A stretch of DNA of 64,000 nucleotides from Alsobacter soli (GTDB lineage: Bacteria; Pseudomonadota; Alphaproteobacteria; Rhizobiales; Beijerinckiaceae), in assembly GCF_003004785.1 (NCBI RefSeq), contig NZ_PVZS01000021.1, positions 23,555 to 87,554 on the forward strand, given 5' to 3'. The position numbers were made by a program, and so were the translations under genes. The notes beneath the pieces are model-generated. The model saw nothing but the letters and a program-made list of their open reading frames with translations, ran no database searches and was not told the origin of the DNA. Of this stretch, positions 28,550 to 38,780 are shown piece by piece; position 1 is the first letter of the stretch, and every line of letters begins with the position of its first letter.

Positions 28550-29488
28550 CTAGAGCGGCTTGAGGCCGGCTTCGATCTGGGCGCGCCGGGGCTCCAGGAA
28601 GGGCGGCAGGGCGAGGCGCTCCCCAAGCGTCTCCTTGGGCTCATCAGTCGCGAAGCCCGGGCCGTCCGTCGCGATCTCGAACAGGATGCCGTTGGGCTCC
28701 CGGAAGTACAGGCTCTGGAAATAGAACCGGTCCACCGGGCCGCTCGAGGGAACCCGCATTTCGCGTAGGCGCTCAGCCCAGGCCTGGTACTGCTCGGCGT
28801 CCGGCGTGCGGAAGGCCACGTGATGGACCGAGCCGGCGCCCTGCTGGGCGATGGGCAGGTCAGGCTCCACGGCGACGTGCAGCTCGGCGGCGGGGCCGCC
28901 CTCCCCCATCTCGAAGACGTGCACCGGCCGGCCCGCGTGCTCGTAACTGCGCGCGTGGCGCATCTCCATCACGTGCTCGAGCACCACCTGGGTGGGCTCC
29001 AGGTTGGGCACGCTCAGGGTGATCGGGCCGAGCCCGCGGATCTGGCGTTCCGCCGGGACAGGGCTGCGGTCCCAGGCGTGAGCCGGACCGGCTCCGCCGT
29101 CATCCACGAGCGCGAGGCGCTGCCCCTCCGGGTCTTCGAACTCCAGCGTGAGGCGGTCATCCAGCGTCTGGATTTCGCCCTGCCTGACGCCGTGCTGGTC
29201 CAGCCGATCAGCCCACCAGCGCAGCGTGTCCTCGCCCGCCACGCGCAGCGCGGTGCGCACGATGCTGTGCGTGCCGCGGCGCTCGGGGCCGACCGGCCAA
29301 TCGAAGAAGGTCAGGTCCGTACCGGGGGAGGCCTCGGCGTCGGCGTAGAACAGGTGGTAGGCGCTGACGTCGTCCTGGTTCACGGTCTTCTTCACGAGCC
29401 GCATGCCGAGCACGCGGGTGTAGAAGTCGTGGTTGCCCTTGGCGTCGGCCGTGACGGCTGTGAGGTGGTGAATGCCGGTGAGCTGCAT
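28550..29488 (-). CDS. Ring-cleaving dioxygenase of the vicinal-oxygen-chelate superfamily
   Basis: 312 residues from the ATG at 29488, with GAGGA 7 bases upstream. Two glyoxalase-fold modules are visible: [19 protein letters not shown] with the first metal His, and [16 protein letters not shown] with the second, then [13 protein letters not shown] with the Glu. [15 protein letters not shown] and [11 protein letters not shown] are typical of the MhqO/LinE-like ring-cleaving group that opens hydroquinones or catechols. It lies upstream of the small membrane protein gene and downstream of the PIG-L gene, all on one strand. The natural substrate cannot be told. Confidence 0.85.
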   Translation of the reverse strand: MQLTGIHHLTAVTADAKGNHDFYTRVLGMRLVKKTVNQDDVSAYHLFYADAEASPGTDLTFFDWPVGPERRGTHSIVRTALRVAGEDTLRWWADRLDQHGVRQGEIQTLDDRLTLEFEDPEGQRLALVDDGGAGPAHAWDRSPVPAERQIRGLGPITLSVPNLEPTQVVLEHVMEMRHARSYEHAGRPVHVFEMGEGGPAAELHVAVEPDLPIAQQGAGSVHHVAFRTPDAEQYQAWAERLREMRVPSSGPVDRFYFQSLYFREPNGILFEIATDGPGFATDEPKETLGERLALPPFLEPRRAQIEAGLKPL

Positions 29489-29624
29489 GGCGGGGTCCTC
29501 TCCGGGCGCGGACGGGGGCCGCGCGTCGTTGAGGCCAAGATAAGCGCTCCCGCGCAAGGAAACAGGGTCGCGGGTTTGCGTCGGCGCAAGCGGGCGCCTG
29601 CGGGGAGCGGAAGCGGCTTCAGCC

Positions 29625-30350
29625 CTAGCCCAACTCCTGCACCACGTCCGGGAACAGGCGCTGGTAGGCCTCGCCGTACGTCATGGGCCGGCCCGAGTTG
29701 CGGCCGCCCTGGACGCCGCGGTTGAGGGCGACGCGCGTGTAGTACTCCCAGAGGTGCTTCTGGGCCGCGAGCACCTCGAAGGCCTTGCGCTTCGTTTCCC
29801 AGACCTCGGTGATGTTGAGGATGACGTTCGGCTGGAACCCGCACTGCTCCGGCTGGTGCGGCTCGAAGCAGAACACCGGCGGGGCCGCATAGGCGCGGTT
29901 CGGGTCCGGCTTGTGGCCCGCCGCCTGGGCGACGATGCGGGCCTCCTGGGCGAGGTGAGCCGCCGCCGGGTGGTCGAAGTTGTAGGGGTCCGCCAGCGCG
30001 TGGGTGAGCACGAAGGAGGGCTTCCACTCGCGGTAGATGTCCACCGTGCGGTCGAGTATCTCTTCCGTGACGCGCAGCGGATAGTCGCCGGCGTCGAAGA
30101 ACTCGATCTCGGCGCCCAGGATCGCGGCGGCCCGCTCGGCCTCTTCGCGGCGCTGCGCCTTCACGTCTTCCAGGCGGACTCCCGCCGTCTTCCACGCGAA
30201 CTGGCTTTCGCCGCGCTCGCCGTAGGAGAGGCAGACGATCTTCATCCTGTAGCCCCTGGCGGCATGCAGGGCGATCGCGCCGCCGGCGCGCCAGACGAAA
30301 TCGCCCGGATGGGCGGTGATGACCAGGCCGGTCTTGGACGTGTCAGGCAT
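29625..30350 (-). CDS. PIG-L/LmbE family hydrolase, probable 4-oxalomesaconate hydratase (GalB-like)
   Basis: 241 residues from the ATG at 30350 (GGAGA 7 bases upstream). The zinc-binding motif [13 protein letters not shown] near the start and [18 protein letters not shown] with its histidines identify the PIG-L family. The HPGDFVWR form, the length and the aromatic-degradation neighbours fit the GalB type, which hydrates 4-oxalomesaconate in the protocatechuate 4,5-cleavage and gallate pathways, better than sugar deacetylases, which usually read HPDD. The next gene encodes an oxidoreductase, and a LysR regulator and an extradiol dioxygenase are nearby. The assignment rests on similarity and context. 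Confidence 0.75.
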   Translation of the reverse strand: MPDTSKTGLVITAHPGDFVWRAGGAIALHAARGYRMKIVCLSYGERGESQFAWKTAGVRLEDVKAQRREEAERAAAILGAEIEFFDAGDYPLRVTEEILDRTVDIYREWKPSFVLTHALADPYNFDHPAAAHLAQEARIVAQAAGHKPDPNRAYAAPPVFCFEPHQPEQCGFQPNVILNITEVWETKRKAFEVLAAQKHLWEYYTRVALNRGVQGGRNSGRPMTYGEAYQRLFPDVVQELG

Positions 30351-30379
30351 TGCGGGTCTCCGGAAAATGCCGCCCTGGC

Positions 30380-31204
30380 TCAGCGTTTGGCGCCGCGCTC
30401 CTGGGCGTCGGCGATGGCCAGGCTCAGCCCCGGCTGCAGGCCCGCGCTGGCCAGCATCTCGGCGGCCTCGCGCATCTCGGCGGCGCGCCGAACCCCGTGC
30501 TGGGCGACGCGCCCGGCCATCAGCTCGGCCAGGCGGGCGAAATCGATGGACGGGAAGGAGGCGCTCAGGCTGGCGAACACGTCGTCCTGCACGCCGAAAT
30601 GCCGGGCCGCCGTGGCGCAATCAATCATCAGGGCCTCGAGCCCCTTGATCACGATGCTGCGGCAGAGCTTCGTTGCGGAGGCGCGGCCGATCTCGTGAGC
30701 CACAGGCGTGAGATTCATGCCGAGCCCGTTCAGGGCTTCGGCGAGTTCAGCGGCCCGCGAGCCGCCGGCCAGGATGGAGACGCGCAGCCCCGCTTCGGAG
30801 ACTGGCGCCATCACGGCGCCTTCCACATAGTCGCCCCGGCCCTCGGTCACGGCCGCGGCGGCGCGCTGCTTGGTGGAGGGCGCGGCGGAGTTGATGTCGA
30901 AGAAGATGGAATGGCTGGCGAGGTGGGGCGCGGCGGCCTGGGCGGCGGCTTCGGCCGAGGAGGCCGTGACCGCCGAGATCACGATCTCGGCGTCCGCAAC
31001 CGCGTCCGCCGTGCTGGCGCAGCGGCGCACTTCCGCCCGGAGCATGCGCGCCGCCATGCCGTCGCGCGCAGCGGGATCATCCAGCTTGATGTCGTAGGCC
31101 GCGATGGAGACACGGCCGGTGGCCCTGAGGCCCCGGGCGAAGAGGTCGCCGACCTCCCCGAACCCGATGAACGCGATCCTGATGAGCCCGTCCCGTGCCG
31201 GCAT
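30380..31204 (-). CDS. NAD(P)-dependent oxidoreductase of the 3-hydroxyisobutyrate/6-phosphogluconate dehydrogenase superfamily (DUF1932)
   Basis: 274 residues. The Rossmann loop IAFIGFGEVGDLFARGL is at the N-terminus, DINSAAPSTK in the middle corresponds to the substrate-binding DxSS/T region, and GRASATKLCRSIVIKGLEAL holds the Lys-containing helix of the family. The C-terminal part is the DUF1932 helical domain. Such proteins recur next to meta-cleavage genes, but their reaction is not established for this branch. It ends 29 bases before the PIG-L gene, so they are co-transcribed. Confidence 0.8.
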   Translation of the reverse strand: MPARDGLIRIAFIGFGEVGDLFARGLRATGRVSIAAYDIKLDDPAARDGMAARMLRAEVRRCASTADAVADAEIVISAVTASSAEAAAQAAAPHLASHSIFFDINSAAPSTKQRAAAAVTEGRGDYVEGAVMAPVSEAGLRVSILAGGSRAAELAEALNGLGMNLTPVAHEIGRASATKLCRSIVIKGLEALMIDCATAARHFGVQDDVFASLSASFPSIDFARLAELMAGRVAQHGVRRAAEMREAAEMLASAGLQPGLSLAIADAQERGAKR

Positions 31205-31263
31205 GCGCGCCTCTCCTGCCTGGGCGCAAACTGGAAGAAGCCGCCGGTGAGCTCAAATGATGC

Positions 31264-32226
31264 TTACGCGTCCATTGATGCATCCGCCGCACGAATGCGG
31301 GCCGGGCGCTTCCGCGTGCGGCCGCCCTCCCCCGCCTCCTGGCGCATGCGGCGCTCGATGAGCGCCCGCAGGGCCGCCGCGGCGGGCGAGAGCGGCTGGC
31401 CCCGCCGCGACACGATGCCGAGCGTGCGGCTCACGCCGGGGTTGCGCAGGGTCACGGTGGCGATGCCGGGCGTGTCGGCGGCGCTGACAGCGAGCCGCGG
31501 CACGATCGCGAGCGCCACGCCCGCCGCCACCAGGCTCACGGCGCTCGCCAGGTGCTGGACCTCGTAGCGCCACGTCATCTGCTCGCGCCGCGGGCCCAGC
31601 GCATCGTCGATCAGGGCGCGGTTACCCGTCTGGGCGCTGATGCGCACGAGCGGCGCGCCTTCCAGGTCCGACCACGCGACCACGTCGTTCCGGGCGAGCG
31701 GGTGGTCCTTCGGGCAGGCGAGCACGAAGGGCTCCTTGAAGAGGGGCTCGATCTCCAGGTCCCACCGGTTGGCGGACACGATGGAGAGCCCGAACTCCGC
31801 CTGGCCCGACTGGACCAGTTCGGCGATGGTTCCGGCAGAATTGTCGTGCACCCGCACCGAGACCTGAGGATGCTCCGCCGCGAAGTCCTTCAGCACGCGG
31901 GACAGGTAGTGCACCGCCAGGGTTGGGAGGCAGGCGATCTCGAGGCGCTCCTGCCGGGCCTTTCCCTGGCGGCGCAGGTCCTCGAACGAGGCCTGCAGGT
32001 CCTCGATGAGCCGCCGCGCCTTGGGCAGGAGCTCCACCCCCGCGGGCGTCAACGATACGGAGCGCGTGGTGCGGGCCAGCAGCTTCAGGCCGAGGTCGTC
32101 CTCCAGCTTCTTCAGCCGGTGGCTCAGCGCCGTCTGCGACAGGTTGAGATGCGCCGCCGCACGGTTGAAGCTGCCCCGGTCGCCGATGCTGACGAAGGCT
32201 TCGAGCCCCAGATAATCGATGCGCAT
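31264..32226 (-). CDS. LysR-family transcriptional regulator of the aromatic cluster
   Basis: 320 residues; the ATG at 32226 has AAGGAGG 5 bases upstream, which settles the start over one 21 bases earlier. The N-terminal winged helix-turn-helix reads YLGLEAFVSIGDRGSFNRAAAHLNLSQTALSH (first 20: YLGLEAFVSIGDRGSFNRAA), then RLKKLEDDLGLKLLARTTR. The effector domain follows. It lies divergently from the extradiol dioxygenase gene 125 bases away and upstream of the co-oriented oxidoreductase and PIG-L genes, so it probably controls both sides in response to an aromatic intermediate. I see no clear T-N11-A site that I would defend. Confidence 0.88.
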   Translation of the reverse strand: MRIDYLGLEAFVSIGDRGSFNRAAAHLNLSQTALSHRLKKLEDDLGLKLLARTTRSVSLTPAGVELLPKARRLIEDLQASFEDLRRQGKARQERLEIACLPTLAVHYLSRVLKDFAAEHPQVSVRVHDNSAGTIAELVQSGQAEFGLSIVSANRWDLEIEPLFKEPFVLACPKDHPLARNDVVAWSDLEGAPLVRISAQTGNRALIDDALGPRREQMTWRYEVQHLASAVSLVAAGVALAIVPRLAVSAADTPGIATVTLRNPGVSRTLGIVSRRGQPLSPAAAALRALIERRMRQEAGEGGRTRKRPARIRAADASMDA

Positions 32227-32351
32227 GGACGCCTCCTTGGCGCCCATTGTTGCGCCGTTCTCATCAATCTCCGCAAACTTCCGATTTGATTCAAGGCTGG
32301 ACCGGAGGCCATCTGCCCGACACAGCCGCCAGAAGCGCCCGAGGGAACGCC

Positions 32352-33308
32352 ATGCCCGCCGCGACCGAGCCCTGCCGCGACCTCGCCCACCTGGGCCATG
32401 TCGAGATGTACACGCCGAAGCCGGAGGAGAGCCTGCGGTTCTTCGTGGACATCCTCGGCCTCACGGAGAGCGGCCGCGAGGGCGACAGCGTCTACCTGCG
32501 CGGCTGGGACGACTACGAGTTTCACACGCTGAAGCTCACCGCCTGCACCACCTCGGGCGTCGGCCACGTGGCGTTCCGCACGGTGAGCGAGCAGGCGCTC
32601 GAGCGCCGGGTGGCCGAGCTCGAGTCCATGGGCCGCGGCCTCGGCTGGACCGATGGCGACCTCGGCCATGGCCGGAGCTTCCGGGCCCGCAGCCCGGACG
32701 GACACGTCTTCGAGCTCTATTACGACACCCGCTGGTACGAGGCGCCGGACCACCTGAAGCCGGCCCTCAAGAACCAGGCGATGCGCTACCCCGCCCGCGG
32801 CTGCAACGCGCGGCGCCTGGACCACCTGAACCTGCTGGTCGCTGACGTCTCAGCCACGCGCGAGTTCCTGGCTCAGGGATTCGGCATGCGCGTCACGGAG
32901 CAGATCATCCTGGACAGCGGCGTGGAGGCCGGGGCCTGGATGACCTGCACCAACAAGACCTACGACATCGCCTTCACCCGGGACAACACGGGCTCTTCCG
33001 GGCGCTTCCACCACATCACCTATGCGGTGGACTCCCGCGAAGACATCCTGCGCGCCGCCGACATCTTCCTGGAGAACGGAGTCTTCATCGAGACCGGCCC
33101 GCACAAGCACGCCGTGCAGCAGACCTTCTTCCTTTACGTCTGGGAGCCTGGAGGCAACCGGGTCGAACTCGCCAACGCAGGCGCCCGATTGATGCTCGCG
33201 CCCGACTGGACGCCGATCGTCTGGACGGAGGCCGAGCGCAAGAAGGGCCAGGCCTGGGGACTGCAGACCGTGCCCTCGTTCCACACCCACGGCACCCCGC
33301 CGGTGTGA
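32352..33308 (+). CDS. Catechol 2,3-dioxygenase-like extradiol dioxygenase
   Basis: 318 residues from the ATG at 32352, with GAGGG upstream. It has two VOC modules, the N-terminal starting LAHLGHVEMYTPKPEESLRF and the C-terminal catalytic one with iron ligands His158 (RLDHLN), His221 (FHHITY) and Glu272 (GNRVEL). The PHKHAVQQTFFLYVWEPGGNR segment (17 shown: HKHAVQQTFFLYVWEPG) corresponds to the active-site lid of XylE-type enzymes. It opens an ortho-diphenol ring next to the hydroxyls. It is transcribed away from the LysR gene. The exact catechol is unknown. Confidence 0.85.
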   Translation: MPAATEPCRDLAHLGHVEMYTPKPEESLRFFVDILGLTESGREGDSVYLRGWDDYEFHTLKLTACTTSGVGHVAFRTVSEQALERRVAELESMGRGLGWTDGDLGHGRSFRARSPDGHVFELYYDTRWYEAPDHLKPALKNQAMRYPARGCNARRLDHLNLLVADVSATREFLAQGFGMRVTEQIILDSGVEAGAWMTCTNKTYDIAFTRDNTGSSGRFHHITYAVDSREDILRAADIFLENGVFIETGPHKHAVQQTFFLYVWEPGGNRVELANAGARLMLAPDWTPIVWTEAERKKGQAWGLQTVPSFHTHGTPPV

Positions 33309-33407
33309 TCCGCGCAGCCCCGCCCCCCGTCGCCCGGGGTTCGCAGCGCGGGGCGATGGGCGTACAAGGGCGGCTCGCCGTCCCTCCCCCGTGCGCCGAG
33401 ATCCATC

Positions 33408-34667
33408 GTGAAACCCGTTCAGAACCTGTCGGGAAGCCCCCATCCCGGCATGGGCTTCAAGGAATTCGTGGCCCTGGTGGCCGCCATGATGGCGACCAAC
33501 GCCCTGGCGGTCGACTCCATGCTGCCGGCGCTGCCTTCGATCGGCGAGAGCCTGGCCATCGATACCGCAAACCAGCGGCAGTGGATCGTCACCGCCTACC
33601 TGCTCGGCTTCGGGGTCGCGCAGCTCGTTTACGGCACCTTCGGCGACCGCTATGGCCGCAAGCCGGTGCTGCTGTTCGGCTTCGCCGTCTATGTGCTGGC
33701 CGCCGCGGCCTGCGCCTTCGCGCCGACATTCGGGGTGATGCTGGCGGCCCGCGTCGTCCAGGGCGTCGGCGCCGCGGCGACGCGGGTGCTCTCCGTATCA
33801 GTCGTGCGCGACTGCTACGCCGGGCGGCAAATGGCGCGCGTGATGTCGCTCGCCTTCCTGGTCTTCCTGGGGGTGCCGATCATCGCGCCATCTGTCGGCC
33901 AGGTCATCGTCTGGTTCGCCCCGTGGCGGTGGATTTTCGGCGTGCTCGGGCTTTTCGGCGTGGCCATCGGGATCTGGACGGCCTTGCGGCTGCCGGAGAC
34001 CCTGCGCCCTGAGAACCGCCTCCCGATCTCCGTCGCCGGCGTGACCGGGGCGCTCCGGGTGATCGTGACGAGCCGGACCGCGATGGGCTACTTCGCGGCG
34101 ATGACCTTCGTGCTGGGAGGCCTGTTCGGCTTCATCAACTCGGCCCAGCAGGTCTTCGCGGACGCCTTCCATGCGCCGCACCTGTTCACGACCATCTTCG
34201 CGCTGGTGGCGGTGTTCATCGCCATCGCGTCGCTGGTGAATGCCCGCATCGTGGGCCGCCTCGGCAGCCGGCGCGTCTCGCACGCCGCCCTGCTGGGCTA
34301 TATCGCCTTCACGACGATCCACGCCGCCGTGGCGCTCAGCGGTTACGAGACGATCTGGACCTTCGCGGTCCTGCAGTCTGGCACGATGTTCTGCTTCGGC
34401 ATGGTCGGCCCCAATTTCGGGGCCATGGCGATGGAGCCGCTCGGGCACGTCGCCGGAACGGCCTCCTCCGTGCAGGGCTTCATCACCACGATAGGCGGCG
34501 CCCTGATCGGCTTCTATATCGGCCAGCACTTCGACGGGACCGTCGCGCCGATCACCATCGGCTTCTCCGCCTGCGGATGCGCGGCGCTCGTCTGCGTGCT
34601 GTGGGCAGAAGGCGGGCGGCTGTTCAAGGCGCGGGCTGAAAAGGGATCCCGCACCTCTTCATCCTGA
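33408..34667 (+). CDS. MFS exporter of the Bcr/CflA drug-resistance family
   Basis: 419 residues with twelve predicted membrane segments. The N-terminal half has DSMLPALPSIGESLAI, then YGTFGDRYGRKPVLLFGF, the conserved loop 2-3 motif, and RVVQGVGAAATRVLSVSVVRD, typical of Bcr/CflA proton-driven exporters. The start is a GTG (MKPVQNLSG) with only a weak ribosome site. It follows the extradiol dioxygenase by 99 bases on the same strand and may export toxic aromatics, though this is guilt by association. A palindromic repeat lies after the stop. Confidence 0.88.
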   Translation: MKPVQNLSGSPHPGMGFKEFVALVAAMMATNALAVDSMLPALPSIGESLAIDTANQRQWIVTAYLLGFGVAQLVYGTFGDRYGRKPVLLFGFAVYVLAAAACAFAPTFGVMLAARVVQGVGAAATRVLSVSVVRDCYAGRQMARVMSLAFLVFLGVPIIAPSVGQVIVWFAPWRWIFGVLGLFGVAIGIWTALRLPETLRPENRLPISVAGVTGALRVIVTSRTAMGYFAAMTFVLGGLFGFINSAQQVFADAFHAPHLFTTIFALVAVFIAIASLVNARIVGRLGSRRVSHAALLGYIAFTTIHAAVALSGYETIWTFAVLQSGTMFCFGMVGPNFGAMAMEPLGHVAGTASSVQGFITTIGGALIGFYIGQHFDGTVAPITIGFSACGCAALVCVLWAEGGRLFKARAEKGSRTSSS

Positions 34668-34692
34668 CGACGGGAGAAAGCTTTGCTCGGCC

Positions 34693-34776
34693 GTCCTTGC
34701 GAGGAGCCAGCGACGAAGCAATCCAGAAGATTAGCCAAAGCCGGCTGGATTGCTTCGCTGCGCTCGCAATGACGGG
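34693..34776. repeat. Dispersed palindromic intergenic repeat, copy 2
   Basis: The perfect 13-bp inverted repeat CGAAGCAATCCAG (34714-34726 with 34745-34757) sits inside imperfect outer arms beginning GTCCTTGCGAGGAG and ending GCTCGCAATGACGG. The flanks match those of the repeats at 63444-64000, where the core reads GCAGCGATCCAGGG. This is the familiar alphaproteobacterial intergenic element type. It lies in the 241-base gap between two convergent genes. Confidence 0.75.
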
Positions 34777-34908
34777 TGAACTGGAGAGGCCTCGCGCGCA
34801 CCGGAATGCCTCGCCCACGCGCCCGAACTTCTGCTGCCCGGATATGACGATCCGGGAGCTCTCCCATGGCCAGGCGGCCGGCGCTTGGCGCGCCGGCGCG
34901 GCGGTCGA

Positions 34909-35379
34909 TCAGGCCTCGGCCTTGGCGCGGCGGCCCTTGCGGGCGGGAGCCTTCTCCTCTTCCGGCTTCCGCCGGTCGAGACCCAGGCCCATGTTGCGCG
35001 CCAGCGCTGAACGCGCCGCGGCGTAGTTCGGGGCGACCATCGGATAGTCCTTCGGCAGGCCCCACTTGGCCCGATACTCGGCCGGGGTCATGCCGTACTT
35101 GGTCATGAGATGGCGCTTCAGCGACTTGAACGCCTTGCCGTCCTCGAGGCAAATGATCGCGTCCGGCGTGATCGACTTCTTGACCGGAACGGCCGGCTTC
35201 AGCTCAACCGGCGCTTCCTCGACCTTGCCTGTCGACACGTTCTGGATCGCCGTATTGACCGAGTTGATCAGGTTGGCGATCTCGCCCGCGGGCAGCGTGT
35301 TGTTCGACAAGTAGGCCGAAACGATGTCGGCGACCAAGTCGAGCCTGTTATTGGTGTCGTCGGACACTGTGCTCTCCAT
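34909..35379 (-). CDS. mucR: MucR/Ros-family zinc-finger transcriptional regulator
   Basis: 156 residues. The DNA-binding region reads AIICLEDGKAFKSLKRHLMTKYGMTPAEYRAKWGLP (core ICLEDGKAFKSLKRHL), where the usual second zinc cysteine of Ros is replaced by Asp as in many MucR proteins. An acidic N-terminal region LVADIVSAYLSNN and a basic tail (PARKGRRAKAEA) complete the family layout. MucR proteins act as H-NS-like regulators of exopolysaccharide, motility and cell cycle genes, and usually repress themselves. It is monocistronic. A GC-rich inverted repeat (34877-34884 with 34890-34897) lies just after the stop. It is a plausible controller of the glycan locus in this window. Confidence 0.92.
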   Translation of the reverse strand: MESTVSDDTNNRLDLVADIVSAYLSNNTLPAGEIANLINSVNTAIQNVSTGKVEEAPVELKPAVPVKKSITPDAIICLEDGKAFKSLKRHLMTKYGMTPAEYRAKWGLPKDYPMVAPNYAAARSALARNMGLGLDRRKPEEEKAPARKGRRAKAEA

Positions 35380-35627
35380 TGTTGAGAGCGCTCATATAGG
35401 ACGACTTCAAGTAGATGAACAGAGCCAACATGCTAGTGATCGTCTAAAAGCGTGCAAAATTTCGCGCCCTCGTACGAACCCTTATGACGAGGGAAGGCAT
35501 TCGCAGCAAGCATGAAGGGCGCCCCTGAGTTAACGAAAGAGGAGTGACGGGTCGAGCACGGCTCGATAACAAGCCGTCGACAGCGCAAAACGCTGAAACA
35601 GGGGCGTCTCACATCGCCGCCGAAGAA
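35380..35627. other. Intergenic region upstream of mucR
   Basis: This 248-base gap separates mucR from the 3' end of the RND pump gene on the same strand, so it should hold the mucR promoter and the pump terminator. A 7-bp inverted repeat CCCTCGT/ACGAGGG (35467-35473 with 35487-35493) is visible. I found no other gene or convincing promoter. Confidence 0.4.
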
Positions 35628-38600
35628 TCAGGCCGCACCGCGCTTGCTACGGCGCATTCTCCGCCTGGCGACCGCGTCGTTGGTCCGCTCGCGCATCGTC
35701 TGGAAGGCCACGTAGAGCGGGGGAATGAACAGGATTCCGACAATGGTGGCGGCCAGCATGCCGCCCCACACGGTCGTGCCGATCGCCCGGCGGCTGCCGG
35801 CGCCGGCGCCCGTCGCGAACACCAAGGGAATCACGCCCAGGATGAAGGCGAAGGCCGTCATCAGCACGGGCCGGAAGCGCTGCTCGGCTCCCAGCACCGC
35901 GGCTTCCACGATGCCCCTGCCCGCTTCACGCTGCTCCTTGGCGAACTCCACGATCAGGATGGCGTTCTTCGCGGCCAGGCCGACCAGCAGCACGAGGCCG
36001 ATCTGGGCGTAGACGTTGTAGTCGATGCGCGCGATCCAGAGCGCGCCAACGGCGCCCACTGCTGCGAAGATCACCGACACGATGACCGAGAGCGGCGTCG
36101 TCCAGCTTTCGTACTGGGCGACCAGGAACAGATACGCGAACAGCACGGAAAGCGTGTAGATGATCCAGGTCTGGCCCCCCGCCTGGATCTCCTGCAGCGA
36201 CAGGCCCGACCACTCGAAGCCGTAGCCCTGCGGCAACTGCGTGCGGGCCAGCTGGTCCATGGCCGTGAGCGCCTCGCCCGAGCTGCGACCCGGCTTGGCC
36301 GAGCCGTTGACCGTGACGGACGGGAACAGGTTGAAGCGGGTCACCGACTGCGGCCCGAGCACGGTCGAGGTCGTGATCAGGCTGCGCAGCGGCACCATGG
36401 CCCCCTTGGAGGAGCGCACATAAAGACGGTCGATCTGGTCGACCCGGTCGCGGAACTCCGCTTGATCCTGCACCTTCACCTGAAAGACGCGGCTGAACAG
36501 GTTGAAGTCGTTGACATACTGCGAGCCGAGGTGAGCCTGGAGCGTGCGGAAGATGTCGCCCACGGCCACGTTCAGCAGCTCGCTCTTGGTCCGGTCCACA
36601 TTGACGAGAATCTGCGGCACGCCCGCCGTAAAGGTCGTGTAGGCGCGCCCGATCGCGTCGTTCTGGTTGGCCCGAAGAATCAGGCCGCCGGCAGCGGAGG
36701 CCAGTTCCTGGGGCGATTGCCCGGCGAGCGCCTCGACCCGCATGTCGAAGCCGCCGCTGGCGCCCAGGCCCGAGATCGCGGGCGGGTTGAAGGCGATCAC
36801 CGTGGCCGACGGGATGGCCGCGAGCTGCGCGCTCACCCGTCCGATCAGCGCCTGCGCGGTCTGGTCCGCGCCCTTGCGCTCGCCCCACGGCTTCAGCACC
36901 GCGATGGCGAGCGCCGCGTTCGGCGCCTGGCCGCCCAGGAGGCTGAAGCCCGCCACCGTGATGACGTTGGCGACGCCCTCCTGCTTGCGCAAAGTCTCGC
37001 GCACCTCGTTGACCACGGCCTGGGTCCGGTTGAGGGACGCGGCGTCGGGCAGCTGGACATTGAGGAAGAAATAGCCCTGGTCCTCGTCAGGCAGGAACCC
37101 GGTCGGCAGCACCCGCAAGGCGCCGTAGGTCGCGGCGCCGGCCAGGACCACGCAGGCGATCGCCACGACCAGCCTGCGCGACAGCCAACCCACCGCCCCG
37201 CCATAGCCCGAGCGCGTCCGGTCCAGCGCGCGGTTGAACAGGCCCAGCAGGCCGCGGCGGGAGTGCGCGGGCTTGTGCAGGAAGAGGGCGCAGAGCGCCG
37301 GGCTCAGCGTCAGCGCGTTCACGCCGGAGAGCAGAACCGACGCCACGATGGTGACCGCGAACTGCCGGTAGAGCTGGCCGGTGATGCCGGGCAGGAAGGC
37401 GACAGGCGTGAACACCGCCGCCAGGACCAGCGTGGTGGCGATCACCGGGCCGGTGATCTGCTCCATGGCCCGGCTGGTCGCCTCCGGGCCGCTGAGCTCG
37501 GGATGCTCCTCGAGATTCCGCTGCACGTTTTCCACGACCACGATGGAGTCGTCGACCACCAGCGTGATCGCCAGCACAATGGCGAACAGCGAGATCGTAT
37601 TGGCCGAGTAGCCCATCGCCAGCAGGACGGCGAAGACGCCGATCAGCGACACCGGGATGGTGAGCATCGGGACCAGCGTCGCGCGCCAGTCCTGCAGGAA
37701 CACGTAGACGACCGCCACCACCAGCACGAAGGTGATGACCAGCGTCAGGATGATCTCCTCGATGGTGGCCGACACGAAGGCAGTCGTGTCGAAGGTGTTG
37801 GAGTAGGCCAGGTCTTCGGGGAAGCGCTGGGACAGCCGCTCGAGCTGCGCGCGCACACCCTTGGCCACGTTGAGCGCGTTGGCTCCCGGGGCCTGGTAGA
37901 CGACCACGAAGGCGGACGGCGCGCCGTTCAGCTGTGCCTGGGAATCGTAGGTCTGCGCGCCGAGTTCCACGGTGGCGACGTCCCTCACCCGCACCACGGC
38001 GCCGAGCGGGTTCGTGCGGATGATGACGTTCTCGAATTCCTTCACATCCTGCAGTCGCCCTCGCGCCAGGATGGTGAGTTGCTGCTGCTGGTCCTTGCCG
38101 ATGGGCGCGGAGCCGATCTGTCCGGCGGAGGCCTGGAGGTTCTGCTGCTGGATGGCGGTGACGATGTCCGCGGCCGTGATGCCCAGCGCGTTCATGCGGT
38201 CCGGGTTCATCCAGATCCGCATGCTGTAGTCAAGGCCGCCCAGCACCTGGGCGTCGCCCACGCCGGGCACGCGCGCGAGCGCGTCGCGGATGTTGATGGC
38301 GGCGTAGTTGCTGATGAAGATTGCGTCGTGCGTGCCCTTGGGCGAGTAGATGTTGACGCCCAGCAGCATGTTGGACGAGCGCTTGCGCACCGTGACGCCC
38401 TGGGCGATCACCGCCGCGGGCAGGCGCGAGGTCGCCAGCGAGACGCGGTTCTGCACGTTCACGGCGGCGATGTCGGAATTCGTCCCCACCGCGAAGGTCA
38501 CGGTCAGGGTATAGCTGCCGGTGTTGGTGCTGGTGCTCTCCATGTAGAGCATGTTCTCGACGCCGTTGACCTGCGCCTCGATGGGCGCGGCCACCGTGTT

Positions 38601-38780
38601 GGCGAGATCCTCAGCGCTCGCGCCGGGATAGGACGCCGTGACCTGCACCTGCGGCGGGGTGATCTCGGGAAACTGGGCGACGGGGATCGCCAGCATGGCG
38701 AGCAAGCCCGCCAGCGTGATCACAATGGAAATGACGATCGCGAATTTCGGCCGCGAGATGAAGAATTGCGGGAAGCTCAC
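35628..38780 (-). CDS. RND efflux pump inner-membrane transporter (HAE1/AcrB type)
   Basis: 1050 residues, the usual length. It begins [20 protein letters not shown], the first membrane helix, and has [20 protein letters not shown] of the porter domain and the proton-relay pair in [29 protein letters not shown] and [20 protein letters not shown] segments (core [16 protein letters not shown]) mark the second half. It expels hydrophobic drugs from periplasm and inner leaflet using the proton gradient. It overlaps the adaptor gene by 4 bases. No outer-membrane TolC partner or local regulator is present, so the pump must recruit a TolC encoded elsewhere. Confidence 0.95.
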   Translation of the reverse strand: MSFPQFFISRPKFAIVISIVITLAGLLAMLAIPVAQFPEITPPQVQVTASYPGASAEDLANTVAAPIEAQVNGVENMLYMESTSTNTGSYTLTVTFAVGTNSDIAAVNVQNRVSLATSRLPAAVIAQGVTVRKRSSNMLLGVNIYSPKGTHDAIFISNYAAINIRDALARVPGVGDAQVLGGLDYSMRIWMNPDRMNALGITAADIVTAIQQQNLQASAGQIGSAPIGKDQQQQLTILARGRLQDVKEFENVIIRTNPLGAVVRVRDVATVELGAQTYDSQAQLNGAPSAFVVVYQAPGANALNVAKGVRAQLERLSQRFPEDLAYSNTFDTTAFVSATIEEIILTLVITFVLVVAVVYVFLQDWRATLVPMLTIPVSLIGVFAVLLAMGYSANTISLFAIVLAITLVVDDSIVVVENVQRNLEEHPELSGPEATSRAMEQITGPVIATTLVLAAVFTPVAFLPGITGQLYRQFAVTIVASVLLSGVNALTLSPALCALFLHKPAHSRRGLLGLFNRALDRTRSGYGGAVGWLSRRLVVAIACVVLAGAATYGALRVLPTGFLPDEDQGYFFLNVQLPDAASLNRTQAVVNEVRETLRKQEGVANVITVAGFSLLGGQAPNAALAIAVLKPWGERKGADQTAQALIGRVSAQLAAIPSATVIAFNPPAISGLGASGGFDMRVEALAGQSPQELASAAGGLILRANQNDAIGRAYTTFTAGVPQILVNVDRTKSELLNVAVGDIFRTLQAHLGSQYVNDFNLFSRVFQVKVQDQAEFRDRVDQIDRLYVRSSKGAMVPLRSLITTSTVLGPQSVTRFNLFPSVTVNGSAKPGRSSGEALTAMDQLARTQLPQGYGFEWSGLSLQEIQAGGQTWIIYTLSVLFAYLFLVAQYESWTTPLSVIVSVIFAAVGAVGALWIARIDYNVYAQIGLVLLVGLAAKNAILIVEFAKEQREAGRGIVEAAVLGAEQRFRPVLMTAFAFILGVIPLVFATGAGAGSRRAIGTTVWGGMLAATIVGILFIPPLYVAFQTMRERTNDAVARRRMRRSKRGAA

